Shown here piece by piece: positions 53,221-63,224 of a stretch of 64,000 nt of DNA. Location: assembly GCF_000384965.1 (NCBI RefSeq), contig NZ_CM001844.1:1032042-1096041 (forward strand). The letters are read 5' to 3'. Origin of the DNA: Bartonella bovis 91-4. Lineage in GTDB: Bacteria > Pseudomonadota > Alphaproteobacteria > Rhizobiales > Rhizobiaceae. Under the pieces are notes generated by a model. It did not search any database and was not told the DNA's origin. It worked only from the letters and a program-made list of their open reading frames with translations. Positions within the stretch are counted from its first letter, which is position 1, and each line of letters opens with the position of its first letter. Both the position numbers and the translations under genes were made by a program.

Positions 53221-53967
53221 ATGAATATGACACAAACAATCTTCCAGCTACAAAATATTAACAAAATTAAAGTTGCTCTGTTAGCAGCATTAACACTACT
53301 AACCACTTCATTTTCTATACACGCAGAAGAATGTGCAATGAACAATTCAACTATTGTAGTTACTGCAATAGGTGAAAGCCAAGCAACACCAGATATGGCA
53401 ATTATCAATCTATCTATTGTTACTTATGACAAAACCGCTCAAAAAGCATTAGCAGATAATAACAAATTTATGAATAATGTTATGAGTTCTTTTAAAAACA
53501 ACAACATTCAAGAACATGACTTACAAACATCAAATTTATCTATTTATCAGTCTAGCTCGGATAAACAGAAAGAACAAAAAAACCATGAAAATCTTTATGA
53601 AGTTTCCAATTCTTTAACAGTGCGTATCCGTGATCTTTCTAACGTTGGTAAAATATTTGACCAAGCAATATCTCTTGGTATTAATTCTGTTCATGGCATT
53701 ACCTTTACCAATGCCGATACAAAACCTTTTTATAAAGAAGCACGTAAAAAAGCTATTGCTGAAGCTATTGAAAAAGCAAAAACTTTAGCACAAGCAGCTA
53801 ATTTAAAATTGGGTAAAATCATTGAAATTAATGAAAATAATAATAGCTTTCACCCAACACAGCGCTTAAACAGAAGTGCACAATTTGCAAACTATGCAGA
53901 TACAAATTTCTCAAGTGGTGAATTGAACTATAATGTCAGTGTAACTGTAACATTTTCTATAGACTAA
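53221..53967 (+). CDS. SIMPL-domain (DUF541) exported protein
   Basis: 248 residues. The N terminus carries a signal peptide (about residues 18-36, LLAALTLLTTSFSIHAEE, probable cleavage after HA). The rest is a single SIMPL/DUF541 domain: IVVTAIGESQATPDMAIINL near the start, SNSLTVRIRDLSNVGKIFDQAI, GITFTNADTKPFYKEARKKAI and a final NYNVSVTVTFSI strand. The family is periplasmic or surface-located and of unclear function; some members affect oxidative stress or invasion. AAAGGAG lies six bases before ATG 53221; GTG 53215 is a less likely start. Convergent with the ycgN-like gene. Confidence 0.88.
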   Translation: MNMTQTIFQLQNINKIKVALLAALTLLTTSFSIHAEECAMNNSTIVVTAIGESQATPDMAIINLSIVTYDKTAQKALADNNKFMNNVMSSFKNNNIQEHDLQTSNLSIYQSSSDKQKEQKNHENLYEVSNSLTVRIRDLSNVGKIFDQAISLGINSVHGITFTNADTKPFYKEARKKAIAEAIEKAKTLAQAANLKLGKIIEINENNNSFHPTQRLNRSAQFANYADTNFSSGELNYNVSVTVTFSID

Positions 53968-54002
53968 AGTATCGTCTTCAATTCCTACATAAAACGCATA
54001 CA

Positions 54003-54044
54003 TAAAAAATCACATCACCGGCCCTCATATAAAATGCCGGTGAT
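54003..54044 (-). terminator. terminator overlapping the end of the ycgN-like gene
   Basis: Nine-pair stem ATCACCGGC/GCCGGTGAT with a 13-base loop; the TGA stop of the gene lies inside the 3' arm, and GTGATTTTTT follows. The last seven or so codons are therefore part of the terminator. Confidence 0.75.
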
Positions 54045-54476
54045 ATACTGAAGATAAGCCTCTTCAGATGATAATTCATCTTCGTGAATTTCAATCTTTT
54101 CGCGTGCAGAAAATTGCGCTTGATGCACCGTTTGACGATTTCCTGATATCAATGGATGCCACCAATGAAGATCTTTTCCTTCATTAATTAACCGATAAGC
54201 ACAATTTTTAGGAAGCCAATGAGCTGTTTTTACTGTTGCAATATCTAATAATATACAGTCTGTAACTATTGATTTACGATGAGCATAATCTTGACACTGA
54301 CAAGTTTTCATATCTAAAAGACGACAAGCAACACTGGTTGTATAAATATAACCGGTGTTTTCATCCTCTACTTTATGCAAACAACAAAAACCACAGCCAT
54401 CACAGAGACTTTCCCATTCAACAATGGACATTTCTTCTAATTTTTTAACTTTCCAAAAGGGAGCTTCTTTACTCAT
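54015..54476 (-). CDS. YcgN/UPF0260 family cysteine-cluster protein
   Basis: 153 residues with the family pattern: WESLCDGCGFCCLHKVEDE near the N terminus, VACRLLDMKTCQCQDYAHRK, TDCILL and AHWLPKNCAYRLINEGKDLHWWHPL. The cysteines suggest a zinc or iron-sulfur site, but no function is established. Length matches YcgN of E. coli (about 153). Standalone; its 3' end doubles as a terminator hairpin. Convergent with the SIMPL gene. Confidence 0.9.
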   Translation of the reverse strand: MSKEAPFWKVKKLEEMSIVEWESLCDGCGFCCLHKVEDENTGYIYTTSVACRLLDMKTCQCQDYAHRKSIVTDCILLDIATVKTAHWLPKNCAYRLINEGKDLHWWHPLISGNRQTVHQAQFSAREKIEIHEDELSSEEAYLQYITGILYEGR

Positions 54477-55155
54477 AAAATTGGCTATATTCTTTTTCTA
54501 AAACACAAGAAAATCTACGCAAAACGCAAAATAAGTACAATTTTGTTTCTGTAACATTATACATCTTCCACCTAGCTTAATACCATCCATATGCGACTTT
54601 ATCTTGGAAGAATCTTTCCAAAGATTAATTCAACAAAGATAAAAGACATCTCTAAAAAAATCTCATATAAAAAATAATGTTATACAAATATCTTTGTCAC
54701 AGATAAAATAAACCTTTGAAATAATACCCAATTGTAAATATCCTACAGCCTAGAACACTGAAAAAACTAAATGAAATTTCTCATACAGCCTTATACTTGT
54801 ATAAGCCACTTTTATGAATTTTTTTGTAAAAAAGAGATTTTTTGCGTTTATCTATAATTTGACACACTTCACAAGCATCTTCAATACATCACCCCCATTG
54901 ATTCACATACATGTATAAGTAATGGTTTACAATGCCACTTATTTCTTCGCAGACTATCTTCACGACTTTGTACTACCCTTTTTTTACAAAGCCGTAGTAA
55001 TAAATATTTAAGTTATTATATTACTTGAGCAATGAGTTTTCTTTAATTGTTCGGTATGCTTTCTTTTATCTTTTTCTAAAAAGCTCCTCAAAAATGAAAC
55101 AGTAAACCTTTCACCTACAATAAACGGCGCATTTTTAAAACGTGTTATAGTACTA
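54477..55155. other. gene-free spacer downstream of rpoD
   Basis: About 680 AT-rich bases between the ycgN-like gene and the end of rpoD. No coding region. A short palindrome CTTATA-CTTG-TATAAG lies near 54790-54805, without a T run. I see no clear rpoD terminator. Confidence 0.5.
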
Positions 55156-57159
55156 TTAAGAATCAAGAAAACTGCGTAATTTCCGTGAACGGCTAGGATG
55201 CTTTAATTTACGAAGCGCTTTTGCTTCAATTTGACGGATACGCTCACGTGTAACTGAAAACTGCTGACCAACTTCCTCCAACGTATGATCAGTGTTCATC
55301 CCAATACCAAAACGCATTCGCAAAACACGTTCTTCACGCGGCGTTAGTGAAGCAAGTACGCGAGTTGTTGTATCCCGTAAATTAGCTTGAATGGCTGCAT
55401 CAATCGGCAATAATGCATTTCTATCCTCAATGAAATCACCTAAATGAGAATCATCCTCATCACCGACTGGTGTTTCAAGTGAAATAGGCTCTTTTGCAAT
55501 TTTTAGCACTTTTCTCACTTTTTCTAATGGCATAGAAAGTTTGCTAGACAATTCTTCCGGTGTAGGTTCTCGCCCAATTTCATGTAAAATCTGACGTGAT
55601 GTACGAACAATCTTATTAATAGTTTCAATCATATGAACAGGAATACGAATGGTGCGCGCTTGATCAGCAATCGAACGCGTAATTGCCTGACGAATCCACC
55701 ATGTTGCATAAGTTGAAAACTTGTATCCACGCCGGTATTCAAATTTATCGACCGCCTTCATCAAGCCGATATTGCCTTCTTGAATAAGGTCAAGAAACTG
55801 TAAACCACGATTGGTGTATCTTTTGGCGATTGAAATCACAAGACGTAAATTAGCTTCCACCATTTCCTTCTTAGCGATTGTTGCTTCACGCTCACCTTTT
55901 TGTACTTGCGTAACAATTCGACGAAATTCCCCAATTGAAATAGCAGTTTCTTGTGCAAGGCTTTGTATTTCACTTCGCAAACTTTGTATTACCTTGGCTT
56001 CACAAGTTGAAAATTCTTTCCAACCAGATCCCGGCAAAGTCGCAATATAATTAATCCAATCTGCATCTAATTCACGACCTTGATATTCCTTCAAAAAATC
56101 TTCGTGTCCAACTCCGTAATTGTTAGCAAGCCGCTTCAATTTACCTTCATTATGAACCAACCGCTTATTGATGTCATAAAGCTGTTCAACCAATGCCTCA
56201 ATACGATTTTGGTTCAAAGAAAGAGACTTTACCGCTTCAATTAAATCAGCTTTTAATTGAGAGCACTTCTTCTTTTGAGAAGAGGAAAGAGCGTCCTCTT
56301 TACAATCTGCTAAACTACTTTCAACATGCTGATCTTGTAATTTTCGCAATTTTACATACGTCTCAGCAATAAAATCTAAAGTTTCCATAACCTGAGGACA
56401 CAATTCATTTTCCATTGCTGCAAGCGATAAGTTAACTTCATCCTCCTCATCATCTTCAACACAAATGTCTTCTGCAAGATCATCTACATCATGCATACTA
56501 GAATGCGGCATTTCTTCTTTTATCTTTTCTACTTCACTACGTTCAATAGCAGGAGCCTGCTTGGCTTCTGGACCAGCATAAGTCATTTCAAGATCAATAA
56601 TCTCACGAAGAAGGATACGCTTTTCATTTAATTCTTCACGCCATATAATTAAGGCTTGAAATGTTAAAGGGCTCTCACATAACCCTGCAATCATTGTTTC
56701 ACGCCCCGCTTCAATACGCTTAGCAATAGCAATTTCACCCTCACGTGAAAGCAGTTCAACTGCTCCCATTTCACGCAAATACATGCGCACCGGATCATCA
56801 GTCCGATCTGTTGCCTCACGTTTCGATATCGTCGCAATTGATCGGTTGGTGGCTTCCACCAAATCACCACCTTCTATCGTAATTTCTTCCTCATAAGGCT
56901 CAGAATCGATCTCATCTTCATCGTCTACAACATTAATCCCCATTTCAGACAGCATGGCCAATGTATCTTCAATTTGCTCAGATGTAACTGATTCAGAAGG
57001 AAGAACTGCATTCAATTCATCCATTGTCACATAACCATTTTTCTTGGCGAGTTTAATCATCTTTTTGATGGCATCATCGGAAAAATCAAGAAGAGGACTG
57101 TCCAAACTTACTTGGTCCGTTTCTGCCACGCTATCTTTTTGTTTAACCTTTGTTGCCAT
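55156..57159 (-). CDS. rpoD: primary RNA polymerase sigma factor RpoD (sigma-70)
   Basis: Directs RNA polymerase to housekeeping promoters. Region 1.1 at the N terminus, then an acidic insert typical of group 1 factors ([15 protein letters not shown]). Region 1.2 is [21 protein letters not shown]; region 2 has [61 protein letters not shown] in two parts; region 3 and region 4.2 end [20 protein letters not shown]. Length 667 fits alphaproteobacterial RpoD. Downstream of dnaG on the same strand, as in the macromolecular synthesis operon, with a 339-base gap. Confidence 0.97.
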   Translation of the reverse strand: MATKVKQKDSVAETDQVSLDSPLLDFSDDAIKKMIKLAKKNGYVTMDELNAVLPSESVTSEQIEDTLAMLSEMGINVVDDEDEIDSEPYEEEITIEGGDLVEATNRSIATISKREATDRTDDPVRMYLREMGAVELLSREGEIAIAKRIEAGRETMIAGLCESPLTFQALIIWREELNEKRILLREIIDLEMTYAGPEAKQAPAIERSEVEKIKEEMPHSSMHDVDDLAEDICVEDDEEDEVNLSLAAMENELCPQVMETLDFIAETYVKLRKLQDQHVESSLADCKEDALSSSQKKKCSQLKADLIEAVKSLSLNQNRIEALVEQLYDINKRLVHNEGKLKRLANNYGVGHEDFLKEYQGRELDADWINYIATLPGSGWKEFSTCEAKVIQSLRSEIQSLAQETAISIGEFRRIVTQVQKGEREATIAKKEMVEANLRLVISIAKRYTNRGLQFLDLIQEGNIGLMKAVDKFEYRRGYKFSTYATWWIRQAITRSIADQARTIRIPVHMIETINKIVRTSRQILHEIGREPTPEELSSKLSMPLEKVRKVLKIAKEPISLETPVGDEDDSHLGDFIEDRNALLPIDAAIQANLRDTTTRVLASLTPREERVLRMRFGIGMNTDHTLEEVGQQFSVTRERIRQIEAKALRKLKHPSRSRKLRSFLDS

Positions 57160-57498
57160 ACCATTAACTCCACTTGATCACTACATAGATTTCATGTGAC
57201 CAGCTTTTTGCGTTTTCATTTAGCGCGTCAACAATTTCTCATATGCACTTCATCCTAGGATAAAATCCTTACTTTCAAAGGCACATTATATACACTTTTA
57301 TCCACATAAAAACACGGGAAAACTGCAGAAGTTTCCCCGATACTTTCAGCCCTTTTGAGATAATCTCTATTCTCCATAGTAAGAATCAATTTCCGCTCTT
57401 TTTAAAATTCATTCGCCATTCTTCACAAAAATGCCGTCTCTTACAATAGATTTTTTCATATTAGGGCTTTGGTGACTGATTCGCTTTAAAAAAGCGAA
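57160..57498. other. dnaG-rpoD spacer with a candidate rpoD promoter
   Basis: A minus-strand TATAAT at 57285-57290 is a candidate -10 for rpoD about 130 bases upstream of its ATG; no good -35 is visible. The spacer begins with the hairpin that overlaps the dnaG stop codon. No gene is present. Confidence 0.4.
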
Positions 57499-57501
57499 TC
57501 A
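57477..57501 (-). repeat. perfect hairpin overlapping the dnaG stop codon
   Basis: Minus-strand inverted repeat of 11 pairs, TGATTCGCTTT and AAAGCGAATCA with a three-T loop. Its first three bases are the dnaG TGA. No T run follows, so it is not a standard terminator; RNA processing, stability or partial termination are possible roles. Confidence 0.65.
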
Positions 57502-59436
57502 TTTTATCTCATTTGGCTTAATCTCATCTGTTTCTTCATCAAACCAACACCCAAATCCTTCAATTAAAGCTTCCGTTGCTCGCATTTGCTCTAACTCAGT
57601 TTTAGTCTCACGCAGTAGATCAAAAACCTCATTGTTAGGATTTTTCATGAGTTGTTCCTCAATATCCTGTAATCTCTTATGTAGGTGGTGTTCTCGAAGA
57701 TGCAAGTAGATAGCTTGTTTTAATACAGCGCGAGCATCTTTTATGGGAGCTTTAGTAAAAGTAGTACGCATACCAACGCTTTGCACAAGATTTCTCATAC
57801 GTTCTAAAATAGCCTTTTGCCCTTTTTCTTCTAAAAGCGTAATCATTATCGTTTTATCGTGAATCTGCTGGCTTCCAAGAATTTCTAGCATCGATTGATG
57901 GAAATTTATTAATTCAGTATTTTTTAATTCTAGTTCAGAAAGAACTTCAAAATTCTCATAACAAAGATCAGGATAGTGAGCTAAAATTAGTAAAATAACT
58001 GCCTCACGCAAAGGAATAGAATGTGGCAAATTGCGCACCATATCAGAATTTTCTAAAATGGAAAAAGAGTGTCTCTTAAACATCTCATCTTTTTGATTTC
58101 TATCATATCCTCCTACATTCTTTTTTTTCAAAAAAGGGGGACAAAAAAAATCATAAAGCCGTTTTTTTATATCTTGAAAATAATAACGACGTACATCTTC
58201 ATCCTTAATTGTAAAAATCTCTTGTTTAAGCCTTCTTTCCAATGCTGCTCGTGTTTCTGGTGTTTCAAAACGTTGTCCATAGGTAGCACGCCACCATAAA
58301 AGCTCAATTAATGGCATTGATTTTTGCAAAAAAGAATCAAAAAGAGAGACACCACCAGCACGAACAATTTCATCTGGATCTTTACCTTGCGGCAATAAAA
58401 TAAAACGTACAGACACCCCCACCCTTAAAAGAGGTAGCACACGATCAGCCACACGAAAAGCAGCTTTTAAACCAGCATCATCTCCATCAAAACAAAAAAC
58501 ACAATCAGGTTCTATCTGCCATAAAAGCGCAATTTGTTCCTCTGTTAATGCTGTACCCAAAGGAGCTACCACCTTCTCAAAACCAGCCTTCGTTAACGCA
58601 ATCACATCCATATAACCTTCAACGACAAGAATAGAACGCGCTTTTTCTTCTCTCATGGAATGATTGCTTTTGCGAGCAGAAGCTGCATTATAAAGCATAT
58701 TCCCTTTATGAAAAAGTACCGTTTCAGGACTATTGAGATATTTCGCCCGCATGTTTTTATCTAAACTGCGACCTCCAAAAGCCACCACACGTCCACGTAA
58801 ATCTTCAATAGGAAATATGATACGATTTCTAAAACGATCGTAGGGAACTACAACATCCTCACCCGATATAAGAAGACCACAATCTTCCATCTGCTTTATT
58901 GAAATACCATGTGTACTTAGCATTTCTTTTAAAGCTGTACGCCCTGCCGGAGCAAAACCAATGCGAAATCGTTTTATAAGTTCTGGCGTAACACCACGCT
59001 CATTAAGATAATAACGCGCCTGTTCTCCTCCTTTATCATGTAAGCTAGATTGAAAAAAATCCGCAGCTATTCCCATCACATCATAAAGACTAGCTCTCTG
59101 CATTTCACGTTCATGACTTTGTGGATCAAGGAGAGGTAATTTCATACCTGCAAGATCAGCCAAACGCTCTACAGCTTCCAAAAACTGCAATCCATCAAAT
59201 TTACAAAGAAAAGTGAAAATATCACCGCTCACACCACAACCAAAACAATAATAACAGCCTTTACGATCATTACAGTGAAAACTAGGAGTTTTTTCACCAT
59301 GAAATGGGCAACAAAACCAAAAATCTCCTCGTGCAGGCTTGCTTTTTTGAGGATCAAATGTCACCCTTTGGCTAATAACCGTTGAAATTGGCAATCGGCT
59401 GCGGATCTCATCAAGGAAATCAGGTGGAAAACGCAT
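57499..59436 (-). CDS. dnaG: DNA primase DnaG
   Basis: Makes RNA primers for replication. The zinc-binding domain shows CPFHGEKTPSFHCN and CYYCFGCGVSGDIFTF; the catalytic core has the TOPRIM motifs LVVEGYMDVIALTKAG and CVFCFDGDDAGLKAA, preceded by RFRNRIIFPIEDLRGRVVAFGGR. The C-terminal helicase-interacting domain fills the last 200 residues. Length 645 is usual. It precedes rpoD, and the divergent channel gene begins 130 bases upstream. Confidence 0.96.
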   Translation of the reverse strand: MRFPPDFLDEIRSRLPISTVISQRVTFDPQKSKPARGDFWFCCPFHGEKTPSFHCNDRKGCYYCFGCGVSGDIFTFLCKFDGLQFLEAVERLADLAGMKLPLLDPQSHEREMQRASLYDVMGIAADFFQSSLHDKGGEQARYYLNERGVTPELIKRFRIGFAPAGRTALKEMLSTHGISIKQMEDCGLLISGEDVVVPYDRFRNRIIFPIEDLRGRVVAFGGRSLDKNMRAKYLNSPETVLFHKGNMLYNAASARKSNHSMREEKARSILVVEGYMDVIALTKAGFEKVVAPLGTALTEEQIALLWQIEPDCVFCFDGDDAGLKAAFRVADRVLPLLRVGVSVRFILLPQGKDPDEIVRAGGVSLFDSFLQKSMPLIELLWWRATYGQRFETPETRAALERRLKQEIFTIKDEDVRRYYFQDIKKRLYDFFCPPFLKKKNVGGYDRNQKDEMFKRHSFSILENSDMVRNLPHSIPLREAVILLILAHYPDLCYENFEVLSELELKNTELINFHQSMLEILGSQQIHDKTIMITLLEEKGQKAILERMRNLVQSVGMRTTFTKAPIKDARAVLKQAIYLHLREHHLHKRLQDIEEQLMKNPNNEVFDLLRETKTELEQMRATEALIEGFGCWFDEETDEIKPNEIK

Positions 59437-59568
59437 TATCTCTCACAGAGTTTAAAATTCTTTTTTATATGTTTAACTACTTTGAAGCATAATTCCAATA
59501 TTTCTCTTAAATGGTTGATAAATTTCAAATGATCAACCCAAAATAATTTGAGAAATGGAGATAGAAAA

Positions 59569-60795
59569 GTGACTGAATTTCTTGCTCAACATCCATTGCT
59601 AGAGGCTATTTCTTGGCTTGTTATCCTTACTCTTATTGCTCTTTTAATTAATATTTTAGCGCGAAAACTGCTTATTCATAAAGCAAAACAGCTTTTTTCT
59701 TTTCTTCCTGCAGATACAACTGATGACACTGAGTATATCATTCGGCACATGGCTAATACTGCTTCAGCCTTTATTTTTTCAATCGGTGTTAATTTTATCC
59801 CTACATTGCCAAATCCACTTAGTACCATTATTCGCAATGTTTCTAACGCCTTTATTATTTTTGTTATTGTTTTAATAATTTCTGCGCTTCTCAATATTGT
59901 TAATACTCTTTATGAACAACGGCCAACATCGCGGTTAAAACCGATAAAAGGTTATATTCAAATCGCTAAAATTGCACTTTTTACTGTTGCCACTGTTTTA
60001 ATATTAGCTAAATTGATTGACCGCTCCCCTCTTATTCTTTTTTCCGGTCTTGGTGCGATGGCGGCTGTTTTGATTTTGGTCTTCCAAGATACGCTGCTTT
60101 CTCTTGTTGCAAGTATTCAAATTTCATCTACCGATATGGTGCGTGTTGGCGATTGGATTGAAATTCCCAATCTCGGTGCAGACGGTGATGTAATTGAAAT
60201 TGCACTTCATACTGTTAAAGTTCAAAATTTTGATAAAACGATTACCACCGTTCCTATTCGTAAACTTGTAACCGATCCTTTTAAAAATTGGCGCGGTATG
60301 GAAGAATCAGGTGGAAGACGTATCAAACGATCTCTTTTTATTGACCAATCCAGCATCCGATTTCACAAGGAAGAAGAACAAGAATATCTGATGCAATTTA
60401 ATCTGTTAGAAAACTATTTTGCAAAAAAAATACCAGAAATCAATGAATGGAATGCTAAATTAGACAAAAACCGCGATATACCAGCCAATATCCGCTATTT
60501 AACCAACATTGGAACCTTCCGCGCTTATGTTCTATCCTATTTACAAAATCATCCAAATATTAAAAAAAATATGACTTGCATGACACGGCAATTATCCCCT
60601 ACGCCGAATGGTTTGCCTTTAGAAGTTTATTGTTTTACTAACACCACTATTTGGATAGAGTATGAACAAATTCAAGCTGATATTTTTGACCATCTTTATT
60701 CCATTCTTCCCAGTTTTGGTCTTAAGCTTTTTCAAAACCCAAGCGGTTATGATTTTATTCATGCATTTAAAACCACGCAGAATCATAAGTTCTAA
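59569..60795 (+). CDS. YbdG-type miniconductance mechanosensitive channel
   Basis: MscS-family channel of the long YbdG type. Five N-terminal membrane segments (to about residue 165), the pore-lining helix and beta domain with SGLGAMAAVLILVFQDTLLSLVASI and VRVGDWIEIPNLGADGDVIEI, then the YbdG-specific part (GMEESGGRRIKRSLFIDQSS). The start is GTG 59569 with GGAG eight bases upstream, giving 408 residues; an upstream TTG at 59548 is less likely. Likely helps with osmotic downshock; the exact gating is unknown. Confidence 0.9.
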   Translation: MTEFLAQHPLLEAISWLVILTLIALLINILARKLLIHKAKQLFSFLPADTTDDTEYIIRHMANTASAFIFSIGVNFIPTLPNPLSTIIRNVSNAFIIFVIVLIISALLNIVNTLYEQRPTSRLKPIKGYIQIAKIALFTVATVLILAKLIDRSPLILFSGLGAMAAVLILVFQDTLLSLVASIQISSTDMVRVGDWIEIPNLGADGDVIEIALHTVKVQNFDKTITTVPIRKLVTDPFKNWRGMEESGGRRIKRSLFIDQSSIRFHKEEEQEYLMQFNLLENYFAKKIPEINEWNAKLDKNRDIPANIRYLTNIGTFRAYVLSYLQNHPNIKKNMTCMTRQLSPTPNGLPLEVYCFTNTTIWIEYEQIQADIFDHLYSILPSFGLKLFQNPSGYDFIHAFKTTQNHKF

Positions 60796-61335
60796 TTATA
60801 TCAATTCTTTAAATCAAACCCCATTCTTAACGTAAAGAAGAAAGTAAAATATCATGAATAGTTTATCGATACACTCCTTCATCTTGCAGGTGCTATTTCT
60901 CTACCTTCTGTGAATTTACATTCATGGTGTGAACAAAAATTGAACGTGTCTACTATGATAGGTTGAAATATAAATTACGCCATGTCTTATTCTAACTCTA
61001 GCCTAATTTGCATATTGTATTTAATGCTTTTGTCTTACGTGATACTCACCATGCCGCACATTCATTAATATAGAAAGATAAGCTCCGTAATTTAGAAAAA
61101 TGAGTTTAAAACATTTCAAAAGTAATGTCCTAAATATAGAAGCATTTCATCTGCACTTTGATACTGTATGTGATCTAAAACAAACTAATTCTCTTCTCAC
61201 TTCTATAGTCTATTCCATTTTAGAAGATCTAAAGTTCCCGCCTGCATAACTTTTCTGAACAACAAACGAGACTTGACCTTTAAAAAGCTTACCCTAACTA
61301 GAGTTTACAGTTTAATTCAGGCAAAGGAGAGCGTA
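60796..61335. other. gene-free spacer
   Basis: AT-rich. A plus-strand stretch near 60860-60960 reads FIDTLLHLAGAISLPSVNLH with no start codon and broken frame after it; it may be an old fragment, but this is weak. Otherwise nothing is seen. Confidence 0.4.
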
Positions 61336-61587
61336 ATGGAAGATGCAAACATCGGCTGGGTTGCAGCTATTATTATTGGTGGTCTTGCAGGTTGGGCTGC
61401 ACAATATTTTATGAATAGTAGGACAGGAATATTTTTAAACATCATCTTAGGAATTATTGGAGCATCATTGGCTAGCTTTCTTTTCGGCCTTTTTGGTGTC
61501 ACTTTCGCTGGTATATTTGGCTACCTTATTTCAGGTTTTATTGGCGCCTGTATTCTCATATGGATAGGTCGAAAAATCCGGTCATAA
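61336..61587 (+). CDS. GlsB/YeaQ/YmgE family small membrane protein
   Basis: 83 residues with three hydrophobic segments and the family Gly pattern: GWVAAIIIGGLAGWAAQYFM, FLNIILGIIGASLASFLFGL, FGYLISGFIGACILIWIGRK. Members are called transglycosylase-associated or stress-response proteins; no reaction is established. The true start is ATG 61336, preceded by AAAGGAG; the frame is open from 61273 but that part is not family-like. A terminator follows 12 bases after the stop. Confidence 0.9.
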   Translation: MEDANIGWVAAIIIGGLAGWAAQYFMNSRTGIFLNIILGIIGASLASFLFGLFGVTFAGIFGYLISGFIGACILIWIGRKIRS

Positions 61588-61599
61588 AGCATTTAATTT

Positions 61600-61626
61600 A
61601 AAAAGGCACCACAAGGTGCTTTTTTA
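61600..61626 (+). terminator. Rho-independent terminator of the GlsB-type gene
   Basis: Stem AAAAGGCACC with GGTGCTTTTT around an ACAA tetraloop (one G-U pair), ending in six T residues. Confidence 0.85.
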
Positions 61627-62147
61627 AGCGGCCCAAAATTTTATTGTAATTTTAAAAATTGTAACCTAGATACAGGCAAGTAACCATTCATTACAATAAC
61701 CCTTCTGTATTATCATTACAGTGCTTAGCAAATGATCAGCAAACTATTGTAGATTCATTTCTAATATATATCTAAATTGAATGATACATTAACACTTGCA
61801 ACAACTTCTACTACAATATTTATGTGTTATATTTTAATGTACATCAAAATTGTGGTTATAAATCGTAGAAATACAATCAAAATAATTTAAAGCTCAATTA
61901 TTAGTACAGCAGTAGCAACTCAATTTCAGCTTTGGCAAATGCTATAAGGCTGCTTAAACAGTGACTATGTCCAGAAAGTTTTCTATTTCCAAAACACTAA
62001 AAACTGTAGTCATAAAATCCAATAATTCGCTTTTTATGCAACATCTTTAGTAGCTTGCTGCTTTTGTATTTCTACACTATAATTAGAAAGCTTTATAATA
62101 GGCATTTAACAATCTGTATTATCTAGCACAACATACAGTTTTAAATC
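61627..62147. other. gene-free spacer before ubiC
   Basis: AT-rich spacer of about 520 bases. No coding region or hairpin that I can support; it should contain the ubiC promoter. Confidence 0.5.
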
Positions 62148-62666
62148 ATGTCGAGTACTAGAACGAGCAATTCCATTTTACCACCGCTCAAGTGGTTATC
62201 TGATCGAGATCGTTCAGTGCCTATTAATGTCAAAGATTGGTTGATGGAACCAGGCTCTATGACCCGTCGTTTTGAACGTCATTGTGCTCAAATACACATT
62301 GACCCGCAACGTGAATGCTTCATTACTTATGATAAACTAGAGGAAGAGGCTGAGCATTTACCTAAAACCTCCCGTTATTGGCTACGCGAAATTGTACTGA
62401 GAGGAGACAATCAGCCGTGGCTTTTGGGGCGCACAGTGATCCCACAAGAAACTCTAGATGACCACAATCAACTAACAAACTTGGGGAAATTACCCCTGGG
62501 GCGTTATTTGTTCAACAGTAAAGAGCTAACCCGTGATTACATTCATATTGGTCGAAAAGATGCACTGTGGGCGCGTCGTTCTCGTTTGCGGTTAGCAGAC
62601 AAACCATTATTACTGACTGAGCTGTTTTTAATTGCTTCACCAATATACAAAACTGATCCTATATAA
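62148..62666 (+). CDS. ubiC: chorismate lyase UbiC
   Basis: Converts chorismate to 4-hydroxybenzoate and pyruvate, the entry to ubiquinone synthesis. The 172 residues match enterobacterial UbiC along the whole length: [55 protein letters not shown] (with ARRSRLRL following) and [14 protein letters not shown]. Key residues Arg (in WLLGRTV), and the Glu in TELFL are present. The gene is richer in G+C than its surroundings (138 of 300 bases in five rows counted), and most alphaproteobacteria lack this family, which suggests acquisition from a gammaproteobacterium. Neighbour carA is unrelated. Confidence 0.9.
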   Translation: MSSTRTSNSILPPLKWLSDRDRSVPINVKDWLMEPGSMTRRFERHCAQIHIDPQRECFITYDKLEEEAEHLPKTSRYWLREIVLRGDNQPWLLGRTVIPQETLDDHNQLTNLGKLPLGRYLFNSKELTRDYIHIGRKDALWARRSRLRLADKPLLLTELFLIASPIYKTDPI

Positions 62667-63224
62667 ATTAGAAGAATCAATGTATTGAAAAATATAGTGT
62701 ACAATAAATAACAAATATCTTATTCGTTGTCCTCTATCAATAAAAATCACTAATTTGACTAACTCCTACCGAGTCTCCCGTAATATTTTATAGCCTAGTA
62801 TTGATTTCTAATAACGTTCCATCATTTTTGTTAAAATAGAATGTTTCTGGCTATCATCCACTTTTAGTTTTTCTTCACCATCATTAAATACTTTGATAAT
62901 CCTTAATCACATAATATCCATTAAATGAAATAGAATAAAATGCGTTGTCTCTTTCTTCTACAAAATTATTTGGAAGTACTCTATTAAGCTAATCAACAAT
63001 ATAAATTTATCTAATTTTTTCAAATGGATACATATTTTTTCAGCATTCTTTAATATCTTATAATGCATAATAATAACAAAAGTATTAGAAAATCTAAAAA
63101 TGGGGCTTTACCTATCTATGGAATAGACTTATACCTTTTTAATTAAGCAAAACATTGCAAGAGTAATATACAGCGTCTGCTATAGCTGCGGTTTTCGTAT
63201 GACGTCGAACTGTGAGCGCACACT
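62667..63224. other. spacer between ubiC and carA
   Basis: AT-rich 560-base spacer. Its minus strand holds a decayed gene fragment at 62788-63033, listed separately. Nothing else is supported. Confidence 0.5.
62788..63033 (-). pseudogene. decayed gene remnant between ubiC and carA
   Basis: Minus-strand pieces in successive frames read as one protein. From ATG 63033: MYPFEKIR, a TAA, IYIVD, a TAG, LNRVLPNNFVEER and DNAFYSISFNGYYVIK. After a frameshift comes IIKVFNDGEEKLKVDDS, and after a second PETFYFNKNDGTLLEINTRL with TAA at 62788. Two stops and two frameshifts in about 80 codons point to old inactivation. The two stops fit CAA/CAG to TAA/TAG changes. No family recognised. Confidence 0.5.
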
